Positions 45,910 to 55,180 of a DNA stretch of 64,000 nucleotides are shown here, in pieces; position 1 is the stretch's first letter, and the number at the start of each line of letters is the position of its first letter. A model generated the notes under the pieces. That model made no database searches. It saw only the letters and a program-made list of their open reading frames with translations, and had not been told where the DNA came from. Location of the stretch: contig CM070604.1 of NCBI GenBank assembly GCA_036346395.1, forward strand, positions 2,889,501-2,953,500, in the 5' to 3' direction. The stretch is from Hsuehochloa calcarea. Taxonomy: Eukaryota > Streptophyta > Magnoliopsida > Poales > Poaceae. A program made the translations under genes and the position numbers.

Positions 45910-47850
45910 GATGTACAGAAAAATTTGGAAGATGGACTACTGCATTGGTGATAAAAATGTAAAAGATGACAAGTGGACAGACAAAGTACTCCCTCTGTTG
46001 ATAATTACATGGCGTGTTTGATGTTATCTCAAAGACCAAAGGCTAAATCAAAATTAATAGAATACCCATGAACAAATAGATAAGAATGTGTTAGTCAACA
46101 TAGTAACAACCGTGGCTTTACATTTGATCTTTGCTTCATCCGTTCCATCATGCGTCAAGCTGGCCGCCAGAGCCTCCTTCCTCGCCCCTCAGTCGGTCGT
46201 CTCGGCGGCTCGGCCCTCTTCGCCTTGCCAGCTCGCCTCCTCCCAGCCTCCACTCCTCCTCGGGATGCAAACGGGCTCTAGGCCGGCTACCAGCGGGCGG
46301 CGGCCGCTCCTCTGCGGTTTCGCCCCCCTACAGGTCTCGCCGCCTCGGCATCGGCGGCTCCCAGCCTCTGGGCTCCCTCCTCTGGACACCTTTGGAGTCT
46401 GGACTGGTCGACCCCCTTTGGACGCCTGGACCGGCTCCCACGCCCGACTGCCCCACTGGCTGCCCTTAGGTGCTTTGTGACCCCAGTCCAGAGGCCTGCC
46501 GGCTGCCCAGATCTCATCTCATCGCCGCTCCTGCTCCCTCACCCGGCTTCCTGCCTCAGCCTCCTCTGGTGCGCTTCTCCTCGCTCAATTGTTTGCCAGA
46601 TTGAGATTGGGGAATTTTGGAGGGGATTAAGGGAACACCGAATTGGGAACGTGAGGTGGGAGTGTGGCCGTGTCCCGTGTGGGACCGGTGTCTAGTGGGA
46701 ACATGGGTGGATGCGAGTTGGGCTAGGCTTCACTTCTTCGGCAAGGGTGCAACCGTGCAAAGACCCATTTGCTCATGCTTCTTCTTTCTTCTTCTTCTTG
46801 ATGTAGGCACGCAGCCATGGCAGCCGGCAATGGCAAAGCCAAAGGTTGGTTTTGATGGGGGGAGGTCTGGCGCCAACGGAGGGTAGGCTTCAGCCTGATG
46901 AAGCCCCCGCTAGATTCACCCCTGATTGGAATCATGGGTCACTAGCCCATAGCCACCCCCATCACTCATCAGCAAACATTCATCTCTATCTCTAATACTC
47001 TAACTCCTCTCCAATCTAGTTCTTGCGGCTCGGCAGCCGCTGCGGCACGAAGAGGATGAGCAGTGGGCGGCATGGCGACAGTGTGGGAGCAGCAAGCAGT
47101 AGTAGGCGGCGTGACACTCACTAAGGTCAACGGTTTTTGCAGGTGCGCATGTAGTGAGTTCACGGTAAGAGATCCGCTCATCACAAGTCACATCCACCCA
47201 TTTATCTCTCTCTTCTATTGATTTAAGATTTAATAATGAAATACAGCTGCGATACTAAATCAATACATGGAGCAACTTTCATATTTTTTTCTCACGTTTG
47301 GATTATTATGCAAGTCATTTTTCAAATTGATTACCATAGTGGTGCTATGTGAAAAGATGTTAGTACACTGTTTCCTCCATCCTTTTTTATTTGACATTTT
47401 TTACTTCTAACAGGCAAATTTCAAGCTCCATAGGACAATGCGTAGTTTGAACTAATCGTATTAGTCGTTGCTTCGTGTGTGTGTGCGCGCATCGCTAATG
47501 TTGAATTCCTAGCTTCGCTTACTGATGAACGGCGTGGAGGCCTACCAAAACGTGGCCCATCTTGGCCTCACTGAAATTGTTGGCTCAATCTGCTTTGCAC
47601 TGCAGAGTAAAGAAACAATCGTTAGCTCCGTTGTCCTGAAGCTATTATACATTGAAGTGCGGATATTCATAATTTTTTTGGGAAACACATCCCGAAGCTA
47701 CTGTGCTCGAAACGGCGGGTTTTTGGGATGCCTTCTTATTCAACTTTTCTATGTAACCCAGCCGATTGGCTTTGTGAAGCCTTTTTCAATAAGCCAAAAG
47801 CCTCTTTAACCAAAATAAGCCAAAAACCATTTTAATGGGGCATGCCATCC
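45910..47850. other. Unassigned region
   Basis: 46090-46520 is GC-rich with frames on both strands (no known domain). 46530-47200 has small open frames, and the remainder is AT-rich. Short near-repeats of ATAAGCCAAAA occur at 47791-47830. I see no gene model that splices or matches a family. Confidence 0.3.
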
Positions 47851-48290
47851 ATAAGTGGCACACTCATTCGTTGTAACTTGAGAAAAATAGATCCAGCCCC
47901 TTCTGCCTCCTCCGCGCCAACGCCGCTCTGACACCATCTCCCTGCTCCGCCGCTACCGGTAGAACACCAGAGACACTGACACCTCCCTATGTGTCGCTTC
48001 CCTCCGTGCCACATCCTTATGTGTCAATTCTCTACACGCCACTTCCCTCTGTGTCGTCGTCCCCAAGTTATTCCTCACTGTAGCTAGCCTCAAACATATC
48101 TCTAACACTCTCCTCAAATGCAATGTGTATGCAATAGCATTGCATTTGGAAAGGGTTGATACTAAAATATGGAAAATCCAAAGTCTGAGTCTTGATCATG
48201 TCGTCGTAGTATGCAGCTCTTGAAAAATATATCGAGTATCCAAAGACCTCCTCTCATCCGGTGTCGTGCGACGGCTCATAAAGCACAAGG
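47850..48290 (-). mobile_element. copia 3' end remnant (LTR start and purine tract)
   Basis: Read on the minus strand, 48120-48080 gives CATTTGAGGAGAG followed by TGTTAGAGATATG, the same purine tract and LTR start as the copia at 42310-42335. The LTR would extend leftwards from 48107. The other end and flanking duplication are not found, so this is a fragment. Confidence 0.4.
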
Positions 48291-48414
48291 TGCAGGAGCA
48301 AAGTCGACCGAGGCAACAGGTCAAAGAAGATGATGAAACCGACATGAATAAAGAGAGCTATCAAATCAAGTCGAATAGGAATAGGTGGAAGCATGGCGGC
48401 GCAGATCGTAGCCC

Positions 48415-48570
48415 AAGATGGCAGCGACGCAGTGCACAAGAAGCGCAACGAATGCACAGTGCAAAAGAAGCGCAACACAATGCACAAGAAGCGCAACAGA
48501 GGCGCAGTGCAGAAGAAGAGCAGCGCAATGCACAAGAAGTATAACGAAGACGTAGTGTGGAAGAAGCGCG
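48415..48570. repeat. Degenerate GCACAAGAAGCGCAAC tandem repeat
   Basis: Variants of TGCACAAGAAGCGCAAC recur about seven times at 18-30 bp spacing. In one frame it reads AQEAQ-type repeats, in the opposite strand CASCAL-type repeats. It lies right of the copia remnant. Coding is doubtful. Confidence 0.6.
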
Positions 48571-49002
48571 GCAGCCTTGAATGCTTGGAGTGGCTGATCT
48601 GCAGCGGCTCGAAGAAATAGCAGCGAGAGCGGCGGCTGCTGCCATGCATAAGGCAATTCCTATGCTTCTATGACTGACAATAAATTTGTGGACTCGCATG
48701 GCTAAGACGAACTCAAAAAAATTAAGTACTACGGACTTGGATGGACGCAACGGAAGCAACGGACACAAAGCAGGAAAAATCTAAACGATAACCAGCAGTA
48801 ACAGTGCGTAACCGGAATTAGCAGGAATAAAACCGTGTAACCGGAATTAGCAGCGAGTCAGAAGACGATGGAGCTGGCGAGGAGTTCCCAAACTCGGCCT
48901 CCGGTCTGTTATCTTTCCACCGTTGGAAGCTGGCAGTTTTCGCTGGTATGTGAAGCCAGCCTCACGTTGTGCCTGCCACTAGCAAGCCTCCAATAAGTGT
49001 GA

Positions 49003-49640
49003 GTGGCACAGAGATGCAAAACCACACGCGCACGTCTCCTCCCCTCCTTGCTTGTCGCATTTCCCGGACGTCTCCCGGGCGCGAAGCTTCTAGCAAGGGG
49101 CCTTCTACTCTGTCTGCTTTCCTCTCCACATCTCCCTCCACTCGGCGGCGCTTGTTTGGTTTCCTCTCCACATCTCCCTCCACTCCCCGCACGCGCAACA
49201 GACCAGTGCCGCCTCTCCACAACCATGGCGGGCGGCAAGATCCAGAAGAAGCGGCACGGTGGAGGACGAAGCGGCTTGGGAGGCCAGCGGGCGGGTCTCG
49301 GGTGGTGCGAGCCACGCGAGCAGAGGAGCTGGATGGTGCTCGGGTAGAGGATGCTTCAAGCGGAGGAGGAGGAAGCCCCAAAGATGAGCAGCTACGTCGG
49401 GATGAGGCGTCAGGTGAAGCAATCGGACGCGCTGATCAACGGCCTCACTGGCGTCGACGGCGGGATGGGAAGACGGAGAAGGCGGTGGGATCCGGATCAG
49501 AAGGCCAGCTGCGCCGACAAGAGGACGCCGGTCCCAAGCAACTCCTTCCTCGGCTGTCGCACGGCGGAAGACGAAGCGGCGACTCCAGATCGAGAGGATG
49601 AAGTCGCGGTGTTCTCCAAGATCCAGGTACGCCCGATTCG
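49003..49640. other. GC-rich stretch without recognised gene
   Basis: Long overlapping frames occur on both strands (for example 49105-49875 minus). None contains a domain I recognise, and their amino acid makeup (Arg, Gly, Ser) follows from base composition. The stretch may be the flank of the captured lipase fragment that follows. Confidence 0.3.
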
Positions 49641-49655
49641 ATCTGGAGGCGGCCG

Positions 49656-49830
49656 ATGAAGCCGGTCGTCGGGCACAGCCTCGGCAGCGTGCTGGCGCTC
49701 CTCGTGGCGGACAAGATCGCCACGTCCGTCCCCGACGCACCGCCCATCGCCATGGTCTCCTTAGGCGGACCGAAGGTGGGCAACGGCGCGTTCGTGGACA
49801 AGCTCCAGAAGAGCGGCAATGACGAGAGGC
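49656..49830 (+). pseudogene. Class 3 lipase fragment
   Basis: The frame encodes VVGHSLGSVLALLVADKIA, PDAPPIAMVSLGGPKVGNGA and FVDKLQKSG. GHSLG holds the nucleophile Ser of the alpha/beta-hydrolase fold, and FGGPKVGN-like sequence follows it in plant phospholipase A1/DAD1-like lipases. The rest of the fold, with the catalytic Asp and His, is absent: identity stops at about 49815. About 60 codons without neighbours suggest a captured exon piece rather than a working gene. Confidence 0.6.
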
Positions 49831-50580
49831 TGCTCCGGGAGCGAAGATTGCTCCTCCCGGAAGCAGCGCAAACAATGAAGGCTAGGTTAGAAAAAGCTAG
49901 ACAAAGTTATTGATACTTTTTACAGGGGGAAGAACCCGATTTTATTCAAAAGCTACAGTAGTATCGAACAAGACAACGTAGCAGCTGTGAGGAAGCTTTT
50001 GACAGAAGGAACAATGACAGAGGTGGTTGCCGGGACACGAGCAATGGATTACAAACCGTGGAATCGCGGACCACGCGTAGGGACTGAACAGAGGCCATCG
50101 CATTCCGTGCCGGCCGGCCGCATTTAAATCCAGTAAACTCGCTCTAGCACTCCACTCCCCAGTGAAGCACAAGTACAAAGAGCAGTAGCAGAGGGGGTAG
50201 ATTCCTGAGTCCTAACACTGCACACACAAGCCGGCACTGACCGACCTGGGCGCGGCCATGAAAAACGGCTCAGCTTTTCACGGAGGTGACCACCGCGAAG
50301 ACGCAAGGAGAACGCGTCGCCCGACGGTTGTCCAGACAAAAAAGCTCCCGCCGCTCGGCTCCCGCCTCCCGGAGATCCCGAACCTGACTGAAGTCACCAC
50401 CGGGCTGAGCAGTACGGACTCGACTTACCTAAGTTTCACGCCCAACAAAACAGATCTTCATATATAAAAAAACGGATCTACCAGTCGTATTAGCAGTAGT
50501 GGTTAGTTCACTACGGACTCTGTTTGCTACGTGTACCTACAACACATAATCCAAAACAAACGTCGCTCTCCTTCTGAGGA

Positions 50581-50583
<3 letters not shown>

Positions 50584-50633
<50 letters not shown>
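50584..50633. repeat. (AT)n microsatellite
   Basis: About 24 uninterrupted AT repeats. They sit about 40 bp upstream of a copia primer site, i.e. inside an LTR remnant. Confidence 0.95.
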
Positions 50634-50634
<1 letters not shown>

Positions 50635-50639
50635 TTTAT

Positions 50640-50925
50640 TGGTCTCATAATGAATACAAATGCTATTTATAATATGGTATCAGAGCTAATATACTGATCA
50701 TTGTTGTCGTATTATTATTGATTCTGATTCTTGTTGTGTTCAGGATCGACATACGGGGACTCTGGTTGGCACTGGCCCTCGCCGCCGTGACTCACGGCTC
50801 CTCTGGAAGCTTGATTGGCTTCATTTTCCTTCCACTGCCCCTGCCATTCTTGTCGCCTCCACCATCGACGTTACTTCTGCTATATCTTCCACTCGTTTTT
50901 TGTTCAGTGCCATCATAGTTTGGGA
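50640..50925 (+). mobile_element. copia fragment: LTR end, primer site and piece of pol
   Basis: TGGTATCAGAGC at 50675 is a tRNA-Met primer site. From 50716 to about 50860 the DNA matches the copia at 39440-39600 (GATTCTTGTTGTGTTCAGGA, then ACTCTGGTTGG and AGCTTGATTGGCTTC), the region between protease and integrase. The gag and protease segments between are deleted. Confidence 0.7.
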
Positions 50926-50929
50926 CATC

Positions 50930-52070
50930 TTTGATTACATGTTTGTGGTCAATCAGTAATCAACTAGATATGGTCAATGATTCTCTACTGTTGAGCATTA
51001 GCTGCACATTGCCATTTTGTCATGTTGAAGTATAAGTGAATTGTACGTCTTTCCTCGTCAGCTTAAGTTTTTGGGTGAATTGGTTAGTACATGTAACTTA
51101 ACATGGTATCAGAGCCAAGAGGTCTTGAGTTCAAGACCCGATTGGTGCAATTAAAAAATAATAATTGCAACACACTTCTATTCCACGTCTTAGGTCTAAA
51201 GGAGCCTACACGTGAGGGGGAGTGTTGAAGTATAAGTGAATTGTACGCCTTTCCTCGTCAGCTTAAGCTTTTAGGTGAATTGGTTAGTACATATAACTTA
51301 ACATGTCAAAAGACACAATAAGGTTCTGGATTTAATATAGAAAGAATCGGCTGCTGAGTAATCAACTATGTACTGAAGAAGTATCCAACCTTGTGTGAAA
51401 GTTTGATGAGTTCACTGACAAGGTTAAAGAAAATCACAAATACTATTCATGTACACAATTGATCAGCAATAGCATATGGTTTTTTCTCAATGGATTAAGG
51501 GAATTGATACGGTGAGAACGTCCAGAGCGATAATTCCATATCGAACGTCTCACTTCATTTTCCCCGCCGTATAATCTTATACTATCTTTATCTCTGTCCC
51601 TGCGCTCCCAACTCCCAAATATTTGTCCACGCCTCCACCTCAAAAACTCCCACTTCCTCTAACTCTCTCTGCCGTGGGGACAGCAAGGATAGTCAACGAT
51701 GGCTGGAGAGTAGCCAAGGTGATGCACATACTCTGCAGATTTGAGATCACCGGCGACAGGGCACTGGATTGGCCTCACCGCCGCTAAATCTAGGACCTGA
51801 ACCCAGCCAGAGCACCCAGGCTCGCCGTCCGTGTGTTTCTCAGCAACTCTACCTTTTCTTCCAGGATGGCTTCAAGTCTACCGATGGCTTCCATCCCTTG
51901 CCATCCTTCATTTTCACTACCACTGGGAGCATGAACAGTACTGATTAGACCTCTCAAGTGATCTTTGCACCCCCTCCGCCGTCAAGGTGAGATCTACGAT
52001 ATCTTGTACCATATTTTTTAATCAATTCTGTTTGCATGACTTGTCGATTTATTTTCATGCAGTTAGTCTA
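50930..52070. repeat. Duplicated segment, copy B, interrupted by a SMART-like element
   Basis: This matches copy C (55655-56461) almost base for base from about 51310 to 52070, and copy A (43120-43440 and 43450-43850) more weakly. It holds the leader region of the NLR locus, ending in TTTTCATGCAGTTAGTCTAGA. There the sequence jumps straight into LRR-coding DNA. A miniature retrotransposon splits it at 51023-51303. Confidence 0.8.
51023..51303 (+). mobile_element. SMART/TRIM-like miniature LTR retrotransposon, 281 bp
   Basis: Two 81 bp LTRs (51023-51103 and 51223-51303) begin TGTTGAAGTATAAGTG and end AACTTAACA; they differ at four positions. TGGTATCAGAGCC (51104-51116) is the tRNA-Met primer site and GTGAGGGGGAG (51212-51222) the purine tract. 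TGTCA flanks both sides (51018-51022 and 51304-51308), and copies A and C carry the uninterrupted site TTTTGTCAAAAGAC. The interior has no coding capacity, so movement depends on another element. Size and build fit the SMART group described in grasses. Confidence 0.93.
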
Positions 52071-53352
52071 GAATCTACAAACACTGCATCTTTTTCGGTG
52101 CGACCAACTGGAGGAGCTACCAAGAGATGTGCATGGGCTTGTCAGCCTTACATTCCTGAACCTCACGTCAAAGCAAAAGTATTTATTAAAAAGTGGTTTT
52201 TGTGGTTGGTCTTCCTTGACATTTCTATGTTTGAGGTACTGCCCCGAGTTAACATCACTCACAGAAGGATTCGGAAGGCTCTCTGCCCTCCGAGACCTAC
52301 GCATCTTCGGTTGTCCAAAGTTGGCTTCTCTCCCCTCTAGAGGTGGGCATTGGGCCGTGCCGGCACGGCACGGCCCAGGCCCACCGTGCTTCGGGCTGCG
52401 TCGTGCCGTGCCAGCTCGGTTCGGTCATTCCACCGTGCCGTGCCGTGCCGGCCCGTATCGCCTCTAGTCAGGCCCAAGCACGGCCCAAAGCCCGCCGTCT
52501 TGCGGGATCGTGCTGCGTCTTGCCCGTGCCCGCCCTAAGTAACTATAGATGCTTGAGAAGGCGATAACCGCCGCCGCTGTCCAGAAGACAAAGACACCGT
52601 GGTTCGGTCGGGTGGCGAGAAAGGGATGATTGGTTGGGCTTTGGCGGTGTGGGGAGTGATTGGACTAGGCTAAGGGAGGATTGGGCTAGAGAACGGAGGC
52701 TAGGCGGTGTGGGGAGTGATTGGACTAGGTGAGGAGGATTGGGCTAGAACGGAAAGATTGGGCCTATTTCGTGCCGTGCGGCCCAAGCACGCCCAACTAA
52801 TCGTCTTGCGCGGCCGTGCCGCCTAACGGCCGCATTCTCGGGCCCGCCCGCCCATTGTTCGTCTTGCGTGCCGACCCGCCCACCACGCGCGTGCCGTGCC
52901 GTGCTTAGACCGTGCCGTGCCGACCGTGCTTCGGGCTGGCCCAAAAAAGCACAGCCCAAGTCCCAGCTCTACTCCCCTCTGCCATGAGGCAGCTCTCGGC
53001 ACTTGAGAAGTTGGTGATTAATGACTGCAAAGAGTTGGATTTGATGGAACCAGGGGAAGCATTGAGTGGGCTGGGGAGCCTTCTTAAGCTCGAACTTGTT
53101 GGGCTTCCGAAGTTGGCGGGTTTTCCAGAGAGCTTCAAATCTGCTGCATCCTCTCTTCAATATGTTGGTTTTGGTGATTGCAAAGGGTTGGAGAAGCTGC
53201 CAGGCTTCATTCAAGACTTCACCTGTCTTAAGAGGATTGTGATTGGTGACTGCCCTGAGTTGACCAGGCGGTGTGTGGTCGGATCCGGAGAGGATTACCA
53301 TCTCATCCGCCACGTTCCTGTGAAAAAAATCGACGGCATACTCTTGCCATAA
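52071..53352 (+). pseudogene. NLR pseudogene, LRR part only, split by a hAT insertion
   Basis: The frame encodes leucine-rich repeats: [60 protein letters not shown], then after the insertion [39 protein letters not shown], and the C-terminus ending ILLP with a stop at 53350. It is a close paralogue of the gene at 57403. The coiled coil, NB-ARC and first LRRs are absent: the leader (copy B) is fused directly to LRR sequence at 52071. The 3' half is the only C-terminal LRR end in the window. It cannot make a functional receptor. Confidence 0.88.
52338..52971. mobile_element. Non-autonomous hAT element, 634 bp, 8 bp target duplication
   Basis: Inverted ends TAGAGGTGGGCATTGGGC and (reversed) TAGAGCTGGGACTTGGGC are flanked by CTCCCCTC at 52330-52337 and 52972-52979. 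An 8 bp duplication and TAGAG ends are typical of hAT elements. The subterminal regions are packed with CCGTGCC/GGCACGG motifs in both orientations, including a 16 bp palindrome at 52354-52369. No transposase is encoded. The element interrupts the LRR frame of the NLR pseudogene. Confidence 0.88.
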
Positions 53353-53705
53353 GTAAGCCTATCAACTCGAAAATGCCCTCCATTCACTTCCTAGTCTGTA
53401 CCCAGTTTCTTTCTTTAACCCGTCTGCATGCACAGGTGGCATGATATGACGCTGCCAGTAGCCAGATGAGGCTAGCCTGTGGATGGATTCGTTAGCCGTG
53501 TTGTTATTTGTGAAGAACATGTATTCTTGCTCATTCCGGGCAAACATCCGACCATGATTGTGAACAACTACTCCTAGTCTGTGTGAACTACGAATAAGCT
53601 GGGCACCAGCAGCTTGAAATGTAATGTAACGTTACCATTTATTCTGGACCTACTATTATGCTCACGTGATTAGCAAATGTCATGAGCTTACCATCGCCTT
53701 CTCCA

Positions 53706-53772
53706 TGTTAGAATAGGAGTTAGAATAAGGACTCTTATATGCTTTATCTATATATGGTATATACATCTTGTA

Positions 53773-53841
<69 letters not shown>

Positions 53842-53890
53842 CATTGGACCTCTTCAATACACACACAATATTTATAACATAGTATCAGAG
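53706..53890 (+). mobile_element. copia-like LTR and primer site with internal (AT)n
   Basis: The LTR starts TGTTAGAATAGGAGTT at 53706 and ends TTATAACA at 53879 (174 bp). TAGTATCAGAG at 53880 is a tRNA-Met primer site with one mismatch. About 30 AT repeats (53776-53837) lie inside the LTR. The element has no gag or pol; instead it holds a gene fragment. Confidence 0.6.
53776..53837. repeat. (AT)n microsatellite
   Basis: About 30 AT repeats inside the copia-like LTR. Confidence 0.95.
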
Positions 53891-53989
53891 AAGGTTAGGT
53901 TTAAGGGTTTACCGTAGCCACCGCCGCTCGTCTACTGCTGCCTGCTGCCCCCCGGGAGGAGCATTCTTCGCTCCAAGGGGCGGCCAGAC

Positions 53990-54205
53990 ATGTCGCCCGG
54001 CGCTCTACCTCTGATCCAAAATCTGAGCCAACACTCCAAGCCCGGGACGCAGCGATGGCACTTCCTCGGCACGCTTGCCTCGCTCGCCTGTGCACTCCTC
54101 GCGGCCGCCATTGGCCACGCCACGCTCCTCCTCGTGGCGCCCGTCCTCGGGTACGGCATGGCGTGGTACAACCACTTCTTCTCGTGGCGCCCGTCCTCGG
54201 CATGA
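53990..54205 (+). pseudogene. DUF962 (Mpo1-like) gene fragment captured behind a copia LTR
   Basis: The frame encodes LSQHSKPGTQRWHFLGTLAS, a hydrophobic segment LACALLAAAIGHATLLLVAP, and VLGYGMAWYNHFF. The H-F-x-G-T opening, membrane helix and GYGxAWxxHFF motif are those of DUF962/Mpo1-like membrane proteins; the usual continuation (ENRPATF and the last helix) is lost. A 20 bp stretch (CTCGTGGCGCCCGTCCTCGG) occurs at 54131 and again at 54182, so the end is a small duplication that changes the tail. It lies 110 bp after the primer site of the copia-like LTR and ends at a gypsy LTR fragment. Confidence 0.65.
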
Positions 54206-55180
54206 CATGTCTAAGGAAACATGTGTACATATCAAGATGATTACCTCTTGTGGGTAAAGATGTACAATCTCTGCAGAGAATAAAACTATTTGAACAGCCG
54301 TACCCACGGTCACGGACGGGCATAGGAACTTACAAGATAAACTTCTATTTCTAAAAACTTTGTGGGTGGAATGAAAAATGTGCGGGGCTCATCTAGCCCT
54401 TGTTTGGATTTTCCTGGGTAATCTTACCCAGTGTGGATAACATGTGGGTGTAGCCACTATCAAAAATAAGCATGAAGGTGGAGGTAGCCTCTGCTGTTAT
54501 TAATTATTGCACAATTAATTTCTTTAAAAATGCAATTTGGTTAAAAAGCTAAGTGATAGGATTTTGTAATATCTGTATTTATAATTGTTGCTTTACGCAA
54601 ATAAAAGAACCCGAGTCATCCTTGTTAAGCCTTGCATGTATATTATTGCATCTGTTGTGTTGGCTCGCGAGCACGGTAGTTGTGCTCATCCTCGCTCTTT
54701 CCCCCCAACCCTCGGAAGCAGGAACTCTGGAGCTTTCAACTACTGCAAGGATCCAGAAGTCTGAAGACCCAGGAGTCATTGAAGCGTAGTTTAGTCCTTA
54801 GCTGCTCTAAATCTCACCCCAGTCTAGTTGACTCCGTCGGTTCTTGTGTGTCTCCTATATTGTTCAAGGTTTTTGGATAATATCGGACGTACACGGGTTC
54901 CCCAGTCACTTGCCTGTGGAGAGCTGTACCTTCACCTCTTTGCTTTCGTTGTTGCTTCCGCTATCTTTTGTAATGTATTCATTTGGTCTGTTCGGCCTTT
55001 ATTGTAAAAATTGGCCCGAAGCGATCTATATAAACTCTGATGTGTAAATTAATGAATGGTATGGTTCTACGCCATGTATGATTTGATTCAGCAATGTGTC
55101 TGTGAAGTGCTATCTACTGATCCAAGGAATAGCACGGTGGTTTCACATAGGATTCCAGGATTACAAAATCCGGATCCCAC
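54200..55180 (+). mobile_element. Gypsy LTR fragment (second family)
   Basis: This matches the complement of 23410-24390: shared blocks include TGTACATATCAAGATGATTA-like, GGTAAAGATGTACAATCTCT, the GAACAGCCGTACC region, and GTGAAGTGCTATCTACTGAT at the end. It is the 3' third of the LTR in plus orientation, ending near GATCCCACA at 55180. The 5' part is lost at the junction with the DUF962 fragment. Confidence 0.75.

Noticed and set aside
46088..46886. Candidate host gene with 130-codon frame
   Set aside because: Open frames on both strands, no domain, no splice-consistent continuation.
49105..49875. 256-codon minus-strand frame
   Set aside because: It is antisense to the lipase fragment and Arg/Ser/Pro-rich; the plus-strand GHSLG motif is the meaningful reading.
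51104..51140. tRNA-like T-arm (GGTCTTGAGTTCAAGACC)
   Set aside because: It sits inside the SMART-like element after the primer site; no A box, anticodon arm or acceptor stem pairs with it.
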